A stretch of 57,191 bases of DNA from an uncultured Oscillospiraceae bacterium (GTDB lineage: Bacteria; Bacillota; Clostridia; Oscillospirales; Oscillospiraceae): contig CALWVS010000013.1 in NCBI GenBank assembly GCA_944385095.1, forward strand, positions 1 through 57,191. Reading direction: 5' to 3'. Below are positions 9,623 to 18,516 of this stretch, in pieces; within the stretch, counting starts at the first letter, position 1, and every line of letters begins with the position of its first letter. The notes under the pieces are model-generated. The model worked only from the letters and a program-made list of their open reading frames with translations. It ran no database searches and had not been told where the DNA came from. The position numbers were made by a program, and so were the translations under genes.

Positions 9623-10783
9623 CTATTGGGGCAAATACAGCCAAAGCTGCTGGGCATTTGCCAGCATGGCTGATCCATCCTCAGAGAGAGACAAATATCT
9701 TGCATTCCCAGTCTGTGTCAAATTACTGTAAGGTGTAAATTCCCATGTGTAAATAGACAATGCATCTCCACTGAGCAGAGCCACATACCGCCCTGCCGCA
9801 CTTTGCGCCAATGCAGTGGATGTGATGGTCATGGAAGCAAGTTCTGTTCCATCTGCCCCTATGGTTACAGCCCGATTGGCTGACCCGCTGCGATAGCGAC
9901 CTAATAACAACAGAGCAAATCCATCGCCACCTAGGCTTGCCCCCTTCAGATAATCACGTCCCAGAGAGTAAGTATTGGAGGTTGCTCCATTTTCTCCAAT
10001 AATGGTCAAACTGCTCTCCTCCAGCACCCATAGTGTACTATCTTCATAATCTAAATCCAACACCACTCGGTTGCCAAGGTTGACAATGGCTGATGGCTCC
10101 TTTGCATCAATGGGGTAAAACCACACTTGACTCTGAAATGCACCAGCCTCCTGATTCATCGTCACCACTGCCACTGTTTTATTGTCTGGTGAGATGGCAG
10201 CATCCACTATAAATGTGCTGGACAGGTTAATTTGTATCATCTTACGAGTATAGGAGTTATCATAAACTGTCACGGAACCTTTATAACCACTTTCCTGCGC
10301 TGTCACCACCAGCCAGCCATTTCCATTGACTCTGGCACTGAGTAAATCTCCATTTCCTTCCAATTCTAACTGAAAGACCATTTCTCGCTCTCGAAATACA
10401 AGGAGATTTTTTCCTCCTGCATCATAAGCCACCCCTGTATCTCCTGCACTTTGCAAAACAGGATGTTCCATGTTCAATACTTCTTCTGTATAGAGATCTC
10501 CTGAAATGGAATAGTAACGCACCCCTGTGGACGAGGCTGTCAACACACCACTTTCCAGATAGGCAATGCTCATCTGCTTGCCACCTGCATGGGAAAAGGG
10601 CACCGCTTCCCCTGTCTGGCTTGTCTGCAAATGGCGGTACTCCAATAGCCGTCTCAGTGCATCTAAATTCAGATAATCCCGATACACAACCACTGCAACT
10701 CCACCCAGAAGCAGGCAGCATGTCAAAAGCAATGCCAATATTCGGCTTAAAATATTTTGTTTTTTCGGTGCTTTTTCGTCCAT
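9623..10783 (-). CDS. DUF5711-like membrane-anchored beta-propeller protein
   Basis: 386 residues. One N-terminal membrane span (residues 13-34, ILALLLTCCLLLGGVAVVVY) follows a basic cytoplasmic tip, so the rest is outside the cell. The exterior part is built of repeated four-strand units with GN-GDLLSARVNGNGW- and SLSEDGSAML-like turns, a PQQ/WD-like propeller fold. It resembles the DUF5711 family of Clostridia, of unknown function. It sits between truA (13 bp) and the CvpA-like gene in one minus-strand operon. Confidence 0.7.
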   Translation of the reverse strand: MDEKAPKKQNILSRILALLLTCCLLLGGVAVVVYRDYLNLDALRRLLEYRHLQTSQTGEAVPFSHAGGKQMSIAYLESGVLTASSTGVRYYSISGDLYTEEVLNMEHPVLQSAGDTGVAYDAGGKNLLVFREREMVFQLELEGNGDLLSARVNGNGWLVVTAQESGYKGSVTVYDNSYTRKMIQINLSSTFIVDAAISPDNKTVAVVTMNQEAGAFQSQVWFYPIDAKEPSAIVNLGNRVVLDLDYEDSTLWVLEESSLTIIGENGATSNTYSLGRDYLKGASLGGDGFALLLLGRYRSGSANRAVTIGADGTELASMTITSTALAQSAAGRYVALLSGDALSIYTWEFTPYSNLTQTGNARYLSLSEDGSAMLANAQQLWLYLPQ

Positions 10784-10796
10784 AATTCAGCCTTTT

Positions 10797-11549
10797 CTAC
10801 AAAATATCCTCATCATACCAGAGTTTTGTCATATATAGCCCACCAGGCGGCACAGTAGGTCCTGCCAATGTTCTGTCCCCTGACTGGAGAATAGCAGGAA
10901 TATCCTCTGGTGCTAACTTTCCATCTGCTGCATAGACCACCGTGCCTACCATAGCTCTTACCATATTATAGAGAAAGCCATTGGCACACACCTTACATTC
11001 TATCAAATCTCCTGTACGAGAAATGTCGAAATAGTATACTGTACGCACTGTGGTTTTCGTTTCTGTTCCAACGGAACGTACTGCACGAAAATCATGGGTT
11101 CCTACAAACTGGTCTGCTGCCTTTTGCATGATGGATTCATCCAAATATTTTGGATAAAACCATGCCCGATCCACATAAAAGGGATTTCCTAATCTGGAAT
11201 TATAAATCCGATAGGTATATTCCTTACGATGGCAGGAACCAATGGCATTGAATCCCTCTGGCACTTCTGTCGCTTTGACCACTACAATATCATTGGGCAA
11301 TCTGGTGTTTACTGCCAAAGGGATACGGTCACAGGGAATGGATGAGGTAGTGCGAAAGTTGGCAATATAGGTCTCTGCATGCACCCCTGCATCGGTCCGC
11401 CCTGCCCCTGTACATTTGACTGGATGGCACACCACAGTGGACAGAGCCTTTTCCAAGGTCTCTGCCACTGTCACTGCGTTTTTCTGCACCTGCCAACCGT
11501 GGTAGGCAGAGCCATTATACATCAGTTTTAATGCAATGTTTCGCTCCAT
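10797..11549 (-). CDS. truA: tRNA pseudouridine(38-40) synthase TruA
   Basis: 250 residues, normal for the family. The N-terminus is LKLMYNGSAYHGWQVQKNAVTV. The catalytic Asp lies in GRTDAGVHA (about residue 52), followed by NTRLPNDIVV, FNAIGSCHRKEYTYRI and the C-terminal FLYNMVRAMVGTV. It isomerises uridines 38-40 in the anticodon arm. The ATG at 11547-11549 with GGAG seven bases upstream is preferred over the GTG six bases earlier. It lies 18 bp after ecfT, a linkage common in Firmicutes (ecfA1-ecfA2-ecfT-truA). Confidence 0.95.
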   Translation of the reverse strand: MERNIALKLMYNGSAYHGWQVQKNAVTVAETLEKALSTVVCHPVKCTGAGRTDAGVHAETYIANFRTTSSIPCDRIPLAVNTRLPNDIVVVKATEVPEGFNAIGSCHRKEYTYRIYNSRLGNPFYVDRAWFYPKYLDESIMQKAADQFVGTHDFRAVRSVGTETKTTVRTVYYFDISRTGDLIECKVCANGFLYNMVRAMVGTVVYAADGKLAPEDIPAILQSGDRTLAGPTVPPGGLYMTKLWYDEDIL

Positions 11550-11567
11550 ATTCACTCCATTGTTTCC

Positions 11568-12377
11568 TCAATAACCCCGAAATCCTAAAATTCCAACTGC
11601 AACCGCAATCACAAGCATTGCAACCAGTACCACCATATCACTGGTTTTGAACTGTAACTGTCTCATTCTGGTGCGTCCCTCTCCGCCGTGGTAGCAGCGG
11701 CACTCCATTGCCACTGCAAGTTCATCTGCCCGCCGAAATGCGGAGATAAACAGAGGAACCAACAGTGGAATCAGGGCTTTTGCCCGTTGAATCAGATTTC
11801 CACCATCAAAATCGGCACCTCTTGCCCGTTGGGCAGACATAATTTTATCTGTCTCCTCAATGAGTGTGGGAATAAATCGTAATGCAATAGACATCATCAT
11901 AGACAACTCATGCACAGGTACACGAATCGCCTTGAGGGGGTTCATCAATGCCTCCATACCATCTGTCAGCAGAATGGGGGATGTGGTATAAGTGAGCAAA
12001 AAGGTGCAGGAAATCAGCATCAAAATCCGCACCACCATAAAGAAAGCATTCCATACCCCTTCCATGGTAACGGTCAGAACCCAAAATTTCACCAACACAT
12101 GGTCTCCTGGTGTATAAAAGACATTGATTACGGCTGTAAACACCAGAATAAATACCACTGGCTTCATCCCCCGTACCAGAGAACGCAACGGCACTTTGGA
12201 AACTGCCACAGCCACAGCCAGCACACCAAACATGATGAGATAGGTCACAAAGGACTTTGCCAAAAACAGTGCCACAATATAGAGTACCACTGTAAGAATT
12301 TTCGTTCTGGGGTCCAATTTATGAATCAGTGATGTACCGGGGAAGTACTGTCCAAGGGTAATATCTTTTAGTGCCAT
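11568..12377 (-). CDS. ecfT: ECF transporter transmembrane component EcfT
   Basis: 269 residues with several membrane helices. Start: ITLGQYFPGTSLIHKLDPRTKI, the classic EcfT N-terminus. It carries the coupling motifs SAQRARGADF (Ala-Arg-Gly) and ECRCYHGGEGRTR (second x-R-G-type helix in degenerate form) that dock on the two ATPases. It forms the energising module that serves several S components, including RibU (1144), the CoaX-linked S protein (44163) and BioY (54989) of this window. GGAGG precedes the ATG, and the gene begins 2 bp after ecfA2. Confidence 0.95.
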   Translation of the reverse strand: MALKDITLGQYFPGTSLIHKLDPRTKILTVVLYIVALFLAKSFVTYLIMFGVLAVAVAVSKVPLRSLVRGMKPVVFILVFTAVINVFYTPGDHVLVKFWVLTVTMEGVWNAFFMVVRILMLISCTFLLTYTTSPILLTDGMEALMNPLKAIRVPVHELSMMMSIALRFIPTLIEETDKIMSAQRARGADFDGGNLIQRAKALIPLLVPLFISAFRRADELAVAMECRCYHGGEGRTRMRQLQFKTSDMVVLVAMLVIAVAVGILGFRGY

Positions 12378-12379
12378 TT

Positions 12380-13246
12380 TTAAGTTCCTCCCCCTGTGGA
12401 AAGTGTATCTAAAATTGCCTTCTTTGCCTGCTCAATGGTAAAAACAGAGCTACCTATATCAAAGCCCATTCCCTTCAGGCGATTGAACACCCTTGTCATC
12501 TGAGGAACACCCAGTCCCATTGCCTCCAGCTCCTGCCCATGCTGGAACACCTCACTAGGTGTACCCTGATAAGGTAGTGTGCCATCGTTGACCACCACCA
12601 GACGGTCCACAGTTCGTGCCACATCTTCCATGGAATGGGAAACCAGAATAATGGTGGCATTGTGTGCCTCATGATAGTCTCGAATGTTCCCTAAAATGGA
12701 CTCCACTCCAACGGGGTCCAGACCAGCTGTTGGCTCGTCTAAAATCAGCACCTTTGGCTCCATTGCAATCACACCAGCTATGGCAACCCGTCGCTTTTGA
12801 CCGCCGGACAGCTCAAAAGGGGATTTCTCCAACTGCTCCTCTTTCAGTCCTACAAAACGGGCTGCCTCTCGCACTCTGCGGTCCACTTCTTCTTCACTCA
12901 GTCCCATATTTTTGGGTCCAAAGGCAATATCTTTGTAGATGGTCTCCTCAAACAGCTGATATTCTGGATATTGAAACACCAAACCCACCTGAAATCTGGT
13001 TTCACGGGTGGTTTTGGCATCTTTCCAGATATCTGTCCCCTGAAAAAGCACCTGTCCAGAAGTGGGCTTCAGCAGTCCATTCAAATGTTGAATCAGTGTA
13101 GATTTACCAGAGCCAGTGTGCCCAATAATGCCCAAATATTCCCCCTGATAGGCAGTAAACTCCACATCCAGCAGGGCAGCACGTTCAAATGGTGTCCCTG
13201 CACTGTAAATATGCGAGAGCTTTTTGGTTTCCAAAATTGCTTCCAT
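12380..13246 (-). CDS. ecfA2: ECF transporter ATPase EcfA2
   Basis: 288 residues. Walker A GHTGSGKST, Q-loop FQYPEYQLFEETIYKDI, signature LSGGQKRRVAIAG, Walker B VLILDEPTAGLDP, H-loop VSHSM. FQYPEYQLF and the Cys-free Q-loop are typical of EcfA2 (second ATPase). The start is the ATG at 13244-13246 (MEAILETKK) with AAGGA upstream. The longer frame starting 60 bp earlier would overlap the end of ecfA1. It pairs with EcfA1 to hydrolyse ATP for vitamin import. Confidence 0.93.
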   Translation of the reverse strand: MEAILETKKLSHIYSAGTPFERAALLDVEFTAYQGEYLGIIGHTGSGKSTLIQHLNGLLKPTSGQVLFQGTDIWKDAKTTRETRFQVGLVFQYPEYQLFEETIYKDIAFGPKNMGLSEEEVDRRVREAARFVGLKEEQLEKSPFELSGGQKRRVAIAGVIAMEPKVLILDEPTAGLDPVGVESILGNIRDYHEAHNATIILVSHSMEDVARTVDRLVVVNDGTLPYQGTPSEVFQHGQELEAMGLGVPQMTRVFNRLKGMGFDIGSSVFTIEQAKKAILDTLSTGGGT

Positions 13247-13251
13247 ATGTT

Positions 13252-14118
13252 CTATTCCATCCTTTGGATTGATTGACTCAGAAGTTGTCTCAGTGCCAAT
13301 GCACATTCTTCATCGCTGAGGGCATCCAATGGCACATCCAGCCCCTCCTGTCTCAACTCCCACATAAGCTGTACTGTGTCTGGCACTGTCAAGCCAACTG
13401 CTTTCAGACCTTCCACATCCTGAAACACCTGCTTGGGTGTACCATCTGCAATGACCTTCCCCTTTGTCATAACCACAAGGCGGTCTGCCTGTGCAGCCTC
13501 ATCCATGTGGTGGGTAATCAGCACCACCGTCACACCACGCTCACGGTTCAGGGTTTTGATGGTTTTCAGTACATCTGCTCTGCCGATAGGGTCAAGCATG
13601 GCAGTTGGCTCATCCAGCACAATACACTGTGGTGCCATGGCAATCACACCAGCGATAGCAATGCGCTGTTTCTGCCCACCAGAGAGTAAATGGGGGGCAT
13701 GTTCTCGAAATTCATACATCCCTACTGCTTTCAGGGCGTCATCCACACGTCTGCGGATTTCCTGTGGATCTACACCCAGATTTTCTGGCGCAAATGCCAC
13801 ATCTTCCTCCACCACATTTGCTACAATCTGGTTGTCTGGATTTTGAAACACCATCCCCACCGTTTGACGAATCTGCAACAACAACGCCTCGTCAGAAGTA
13901 TCCATCCCATTCACATATACTTTGCCACCAGTAGGCAGCAAAATAGAATTCATGTGTTTTGCCAAAGTAGACTTTCCAGACCCATTGTGCCCTAAAATTG
14001 CCACAAAACTCCCCTGCTCAATGGTCAAATCCACACCATCTAACACCAGTGGTGCCACACCTTGGGCAGAGACATAAGAAAATCGTACCTGCTTTGCTTC
14101 CAACATTGCTTCACTCAT
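13252..14118 (-). CDS. ecfA1: ECF transporter ATPase EcfA1
   Basis: 288 residues. Walker A GHNGSGKST, Q-loop VFQNPDNQIVANVVEEDVAF (the NPDNQ form typical of EcfA1), signature LLSGGQKQRIAIAG, Walker B CIVLDEPTAMLDP, H-loop ITHHMDEA. The start ATG has GAGAGG nearby. It is separated from ecfA2 by five bases, so the two are translationally coupled. Confidence 0.93.
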   Translation of the reverse strand: MSEAMLEAKQVRFSYVSAQGVAPLVLDGVDLTIEQGSFVAILGHNGSGKSTLAKHMNSILLPTGGKVYVNGMDTSDEALLLQIRQTVGMVFQNPDNQIVANVVEEDVAFAPENLGVDPQEIRRRVDDALKAVGMYEFREHAPHLLSGGQKQRIAIAGVIAMAPQCIVLDEPTAMLDPIGRADVLKTIKTLNRERGVTVVLITHHMDEAAQADRLVVMTKGKVIADGTPKQVFQDVEGLKAVGLTVPDTVQLMWELRQEGLDVPLDALSDEECALALRQLLSQSIQRME

Positions 14119-14136
14119 TGGGATATAACCTCTCTT

Positions 14137-15003
14137 TTACCGTCCACTGACCCAGCGACCTGTGGCACCACATGGCAGAACCAGCCCGCTTTCCGTCACT
14201 GGCAAGCCCAATTCCTGTGCCTCTGTATGACCGCCATATTTTTTACTCACAATGGTTTCCAAAATATAGGTCAATACAGATGGGGCAAGCCCTGTGGTAT
14301 AGGAATTTAAAATCAAAAACAGGGGGTTGTCTGACAACACACCAGACACCAACTCCACAAAGGGATAGAGATTTTCCTCCAATCTCCACACCTCGCCAGA
14401 CGGTCCTCGCCCATAACTGGGTGGGTCCATAATAATGGCATCATAGCGACGTCCCCGTCGGATTTCCCGCTCCACAAATTTTGCACAGTCATCCACAATC
14501 CAACGGATGGGAGCATCTTCCAGATGGGACGTTTTTGCATTCTCCTTTGCCCATGCCACCATTCCTTTTGCTGCATCCACATGGCACACACTGGCTCCTG
14601 CCGCTGCACATGCCACAGTGGCACCACCTGTATAGGCAAACAGATTCAATACTTGAATGGGTCTACCTGCCTTTCGGATTTGCTCCTGTGCAAAATCCCA
14701 GTTAGCAGCCTGTTCAGGAAACAACCCAGTATGTTTAAAATTCATTGGTTTCACATTGAAGGTCAGACTGCCATAGGACACGGTCCAACGCTCAGGCATA
14801 GACTTATTGAGCCACTGTCCACCACCTGTTGAAGAACGGGCATAGCGACCTGCATTCTGTTTCCATCCCTTATGTATACGGGGAGTATTCCAAATCGCCT
14901 GTGGGTCTGGACGCACCAGAAGCTGATCTCCCCAGCGTTCCAGTTTCTCCCCTCCTCCACAATCCAGCAATTCATAGTCCTTCCAATGGTCGGATACCCA
15001 CAT
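14137..15003 (-). CDS. SAM-dependent RNA methyltransferase (RlmI/COG1092-like)
   Basis: 288 residues from the ATG at 15001-15003, which has GAGGAG five bases upstream. A longer open frame exists but has no ribosome binding site. Class I methyltransferase fold: motif I NLFAYTGGATVACAAAGA, motif II acidic VDAAKGMVAWAKENA, motif IV DPPSYGRGP. The KHTGLFPEQ segment before motif I is typical of the 23S rRNA (cytosine-C5) RlmI/RlmK/YccW group. It lacks the N-terminal PUA domain of RlmI and is shorter. The target base is unknown. It is the first gene of the ecf-truA run. Confidence 0.8.
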   Translation of the reverse strand: MWVSDHWKDYELLDCGGGEKLERWGDQLLVRPDPQAIWNTPRIHKGWKQNAGRYARSSTGGGQWLNKSMPERWTVSYGSLTFNVKPMNFKHTGLFPEQAANWDFAQEQIRKAGRPIQVLNLFAYTGGATVACAAAGASVCHVDAAKGMVAWAKENAKTSHLEDAPIRWIVDDCAKFVEREIRRGRRYDAIIMDPPSYGRGPSGEVWRLEENLYPFVELVSGVLSDNPLFLILNSYTTGLAPSVLTYILETIVSKKYGGHTEAQELGLPVTESGLVLPCGATGRWVSGR

Positions 15004-15250
15004 AGTGTAACTCCTCTCATGTTGAATATAAAACCAACTCAGTATACCATTGCACTGAAACAGTGTCAATGGATAGACGGGATTCCACCCAGATTTGAAA
15101 CAAAAAAGTCCTCTAAAAACATGGTAGTAAAATTTGCACTGCCCCACTTGTGAGACAGAATGGTATGTCCAACAAAAGCCCAAACGGGGTAGTTTACATT
15201 GAGGGAACTTTTCAACCAAAGATAGACATCAACAGAGAATCAACCTATGT

Positions 15251-15592
15251 TTACGGGAGCACCCCCGCATGTGCAGTACTTTCCATATCTGCAAGGTGAT
15301 GAAGCAGTGGAAGCAGTGCAACCAGACTCTCCTCTGGCAGACTACGAAGCATTCTGATTGCCAAACTCAGCGTTGGTGAGTCCTGATGGTCTGGATTAAA
15401 AAACTCCGATGGTGTCATATCAAAATAGTCAATGATATTAAACAACTGCTCCATAGATGGCATCGTTCTGCCAGAGGTAATTGCTTGGACATAGCCAGAG
15501 CTTTTCCCTAATTCAGCCGACATTTGATATTCTGATACATTGCGTGCAAGCCGCAGTTGGGTAATCCGCTCTCGAATAAAATTTTCTGTCAT
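15251..15592 (-). CDS. XRE-family HTH transcriptional regulator
   Basis: 113 residues. Residues 6-63 form a Cro/CI helix-turn-helix (ITQLRLARNVSEYQMSAELG, then KSSGYVQAITSGRTMPSME). The C-terminal 45 residues are a leucine-rich helical tail. AAGGAG lies ten bases before the ATG (15590-15592). It is divergent from the CIS operon across a 335-bp intergenic region, so control of that operon is plausible but not shown. TATCGAATGA motifs overlap its own start codon and lie 67 bp ahead of the CIS operon. Confidence 0.85.
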   Translation of the reverse strand: MTENFIRERITQLRLARNVSEYQMSAELGKSSGYVQAITSGRTMPSMEQLFNIIDYFDMTPSEFFNPDHQDSPTLSLAIRMLRSLPEESLVALLPLLHHLADMESTAHAGVLP

Positions 15593-15927
15593 TCGATATC
15601 AACTCCTTATTTTGATGATACCGAATTATGAATTTTTCTAATCCGTTCAAAATATTTGTATTGATTCGAATCCATATACTGTAATTATCTGATTTCTCTT
15701 TATAATACCTATTATTGCTATTATTCATCTAATATCAGTATGATTTATATTTATGAAGCTGTTCTAGGCACTTTTATCCTGGTGTTTGTGAAATCATCTC
15801 TCATCATTTTATAACAAAAAGAGTAGAAAAATGGAGGATAGACTAGAAATATATCGAATGATATGATAACCCAAAAATATGAATCTGTATCTCTTCATGC
15901 TGTATAGATTGCTAAGGGGGCAGGAAC
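15593..15927. promoter_or_regulatory. AT-rich divergent control region between xre and the CIS operon
   Basis: No gene was seen in these 335 bp. A good plus-strand promoter candidate is TTGTGA (15786-15791), 17 bp, TTATAA (15809-15814). Possible operators share a TCGAAT core: TATCGAATGA at 15852-15861, its inverted copy at 15589-15598, and the palindrome GATTCGAATC at 15663-15672. AAGGGGG just before the ATG at 15928 is a strong ribosome binding site. The long leader (about 110 nt) leaves room for repression or RNA control. Confidence 0.5.
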
Positions 15928-17700
15928 ATGCAAAAACAGTTATATCCCTTTGTCAAAAATCGCTACTTCCAGAAAAAGCGAATGCGGGCAGTGGATTTTG
16001 AGCGAGATCAGGCATTTGCTGATCATAAGCTTTCTTTTTTGAATCATTGGGTATTTGGTACTGGAGTTGCCTTTGGTTTGGGTGTACAGCGCATTGATTC
16101 TGACTCCCTGCTGGTAGAGCCTGGTTTAGCCATTGATGCCCAAGGACGCTATCTGATTGTGGATGAACCTGCCATCTGTCGTTTGCGTACTTTAGACGGC
16201 TTCCGTGCACTTCAGGGTGAGAATGCATTGTTGTGGCTCTGTTATCAGGAGGAACTTCTGGACCCTATGTTTGTAACTGACAGTGAGGGACAAAGTGCAC
16301 AGTATGCAGTAGCCAAGGAGCGTTTTTCCTTCTCTCTCAGTGAGGAGTCTATGCTCCCTCTCTCCCCTGTTGAGCGTGTTCTTCTGTCTGAACATATCTT
16401 GTATGAAGATGATGAACTTCGAGTGGTTCAAAGTATTCCTCGCATCTTATCTGCCACAGAATCCTGTCAGGTACAACTCTATATACAGTGTTTCAGTTTG
16501 GAGTCACTGGAACTAAATCTGTACTACTCCCCCAATATTCCCGGATTTTCAGGAACAGATGGTCAACCACCAAAACTGAACCTACAACTCCGTGTAGAGA
16601 AAGGAGAAACCAAAATTCCCCTCTGGTTACAGCCTGTTCAACCTGCTCAGGTGACATGGATTGTACTGCATGAAACTGGATTTTCATTAGAGAAACGTGG
16701 TGTGTGCTTTGGGCTGCAAAACCCATTTCAAGAGGAGTTTCCCACAGTGAATGGCAGTATCTTTTCTGCTTTTGCTGCCAAATTGAATGGTTTGTCTCCA
16801 CAAGAATTGTGGGACAACCAGCCACTGGGGGTCCCTATCGCGGGAATCAAAATGATTCGCTATGATGACAAGGTATTGTTAGATGATATTGTTCCATTGG
16901 GTGTAAGGCATCAGGCATCCGTTCCAATTCTACATGAATGTCTACGTCGGGTGTTGGAGCGATTTCAAGAAAACCCCAATATAATCCATCCAGATTGTGA
17001 ACAGCCCCAATCTGGTGCTATAGGCAATGGAGAACCCCATCCATTACCTACATCGCAAGTGACCACCGGCTCTGTGGTTCTCAACACAGCAGGGCACACA
17101 AAGACTGGCAGCATCCTAACCTCAGATGAGATTATCCACATGCTTGGTCCTGGTATGGTATATGTGTCGTTTGGGATTGAGCACATTTACCCAGTGGTCA
17201 ACAGTGAACAGAACCGAACAGACTTGCTGTTGGGAGATGTCTCTCTGTTTGAACAGGTCAGTGGAAGCTATGATAGAGATTTTGATCGGGGTGTGCGTGT
17301 TCACCCAGAGAAAGGTACCTTTGAGCTGGCAGTGCGCCCACGGACAGACCTGCATCAATCCAGTATTCGATTGCGTTGGTTTGCATGGAAACCTACAGAA
17401 AATATCCAAGCAACTGTTCCAAATGGGGTGCTCTGTCGACTGGAACCTGACATCATCCATGTGCACCCTGGAGCGATTGTAGCATTCACCCCTATCTTTA
17501 CTGGTGGAACTGGTGGTACCTGTGACTTCTTCGTAGAGGGAAAACGCAATGGGGTTATTACCCGTGACGGTATTTTTACTGCACCCAATCGGGCATGTCT
17601 CTGCCAGGTTCATGCTCAAGTACGGGGAAAACCAGAGGAGCGTGTACATGCCTTCATCATTGTAGAGGTGGAGGAAGGCAATGAACAAAACAGTGTTTGA
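15928..17700 (+). CDS. CIS-associated protein with RYF..DFE N-terminal domain and Ig-like C-terminus
   Basis: 590 residues, first gene of the CIS operon. Residues 8-75 carry NRYFQKKRMRAVDFERDQ, then HWVFGTGVAFGLGV and LVEPGLAIDAQGRYLIV. This block recurs as the N-terminus of proteins in CIS clusters of other Gram-positives and is probably baseplate- or structure-associated. This is recalled from memory of the families, not searched. The middle (about 180-500) is beta-rich. The last 85 residues look like an Ig-like domain (VHPGAIVAFTPIFTGGTG then GVITRDGIFTAPN), as in bacterial surface and tail proteins. No signal peptide or membrane span. It overlaps the next gene by 20 bp. The function is unproven. 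Confidence 0.6.
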   Translation: MQKQLYPFVKNRYFQKKRMRAVDFERDQAFADHKLSFLNHWVFGTGVAFGLGVQRIDSDSLLVEPGLAIDAQGRYLIVDEPAICRLRTLDGFRALQGENALLWLCYQEELLDPMFVTDSEGQSAQYAVAKERFSFSLSEESMLPLSPVERVLLSEHILYEDDELRVVQSIPRILSATESCQVQLYIQCFSLESLELNLYYSPNIPGFSGTDGQPPKLNLQLRVEKGETKIPLWLQPVQPAQVTWIVLHETGFSLEKRGVCFGLQNPFQEEFPTVNGSIFSAFAAKLNGLSPQELWDNQPLGVPIAGIKMIRYDDKVLLDDIVPLGVRHQASVPILHECLRRVLERFQENPNIIHPDCEQPQSGAIGNGEPHPLPTSQVTTGSVVLNTAGHTKTGSILTSDEIIHMLGPGMVYVSFGIEHIYPVVNSEQNRTDLLLGDVSLFEQVSGSYDRDFDRGVRVHPEKGTFELAVRPRTDLHQSSIRLRWFAWKPTENIQATVPNGVLCRLEPDIIHVHPGAIVAFTPIFTGGTGGTCDFFVEGKRNGVITRDGIFTAPNRACLCQVHAQVRGKPEERVHAFIIVEVEEGNEQNSV

Positions 17701-18505
17701 CCATCTTCGGGTCATCCGCAAAGAGTGTGAAAGTAAAATTGGGGATTCAGATGTCTGCGAATCCCCAGATGGACAGTTGCATATTCGACTGCAAATCAAA
17801 GATAGCCGATGTCAGAAAGAGTATCTTTCCAACCAATCTGTGGTACCAGTTCGTCTGAATCAAGGGATATTGGAAGTGCTTCTTCCATACCAAGAAGGGA
17901 GTCTACTGGGTCCATGGCTGGAACAGAAACCAAATCTTGCGCAACGACGGGATGCCTGTCTGTCGCTCATTGCACAATGCCTAAACTTACAGTCTGCTCC
18001 CTGTGTCCTTGCTCTGTCTGCACAGCTGAAAAACCTGCGGTTTATAGAAAAGTCTGCTTGTCTGCAACTATTACCAAACTGGAGCGAATGGTACCCCAAT
18101 GCCCACCCAGGAAACGATGTAGCCGCTGTAGCAATGATATGCAGACACATTCTGACAGATGGTTATTCAATGTTGCAAACACATCAGTATCCCTATGAAT
18201 TGCAGCTATTCTGCATCCGGCAGCGGTGGGATGACTACCAGACATGGGGGCAGCTGCAACAGGATTTGTCAGCAATCCCAGACTGTCTGTTGCCACTGAC
18301 AAACTCGTATCAGGTCTGGGCAAAACGCTTTATGACATGGGTCAAACAGTGGATAAAGCCAGCAACTTGTCTTGTTGTGGCACTTCTTGTTGTAGCTGCA
18401 CTGATTTCATTATGGAATGTGTACCAGAACTGGAAAAACCAGAACAATGAATCATCATGGTCTGGAATGGTCTCTGTGGGAGACCAGAAACTCGATGATG
18501 GTTAA
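17681..18505 (+). CDS. Single-span membrane protein with degenerate kinase-like domain (EssB/YukC-like logic)
   Basis: 274 residues. Residues 60-200 follow the layout of a protein-kinase C-lobe with the catalytic residues gone: YQEGSLLGPWLEQKPNLAQR, the ACLSLIAQCLNL helix, CVLALSAQLKNLRF where HRDLKPxN would be, then NDVAAVAMICRHIL and YPYELQLFCIRQRWDD..WGQLQQDL. A hydrophobic helix follows at about 228-247 with a short outside tail of 27 residues. Pseudokinase plus one span is the architecture of EssB/YukC in type VII secretion. Here it would be a membrane partner of the CIS. Similarity is by pattern only. Alternative: a lineage-specific anchor of other fold. Confidence 0.5.
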   Translation: MNKTVFDHLRVIRKECESKIGDSDVCESPDGQLHIRLQIKDSRCQKEYLSNQSVVPVRLNQGILEVLLPYQEGSLLGPWLEQKPNLAQRRDACLSLIAQCLNLQSAPCVLALSAQLKNLRFIEKSACLQLLPNWSEWYPNAHPGNDVAAVAMICRHILTDGYSMLQTHQYPYELQLFCIRQRWDDYQTWGQLQQDLSAIPDCLLPLTNSYQVWAKRFMTWVKQWIKPATCLVVALLVVAALISLWNVYQNWKNQNNESSWSGMVSVGDQKLDDG

Positions 18506-18516
18506 GGAGGTACAGG

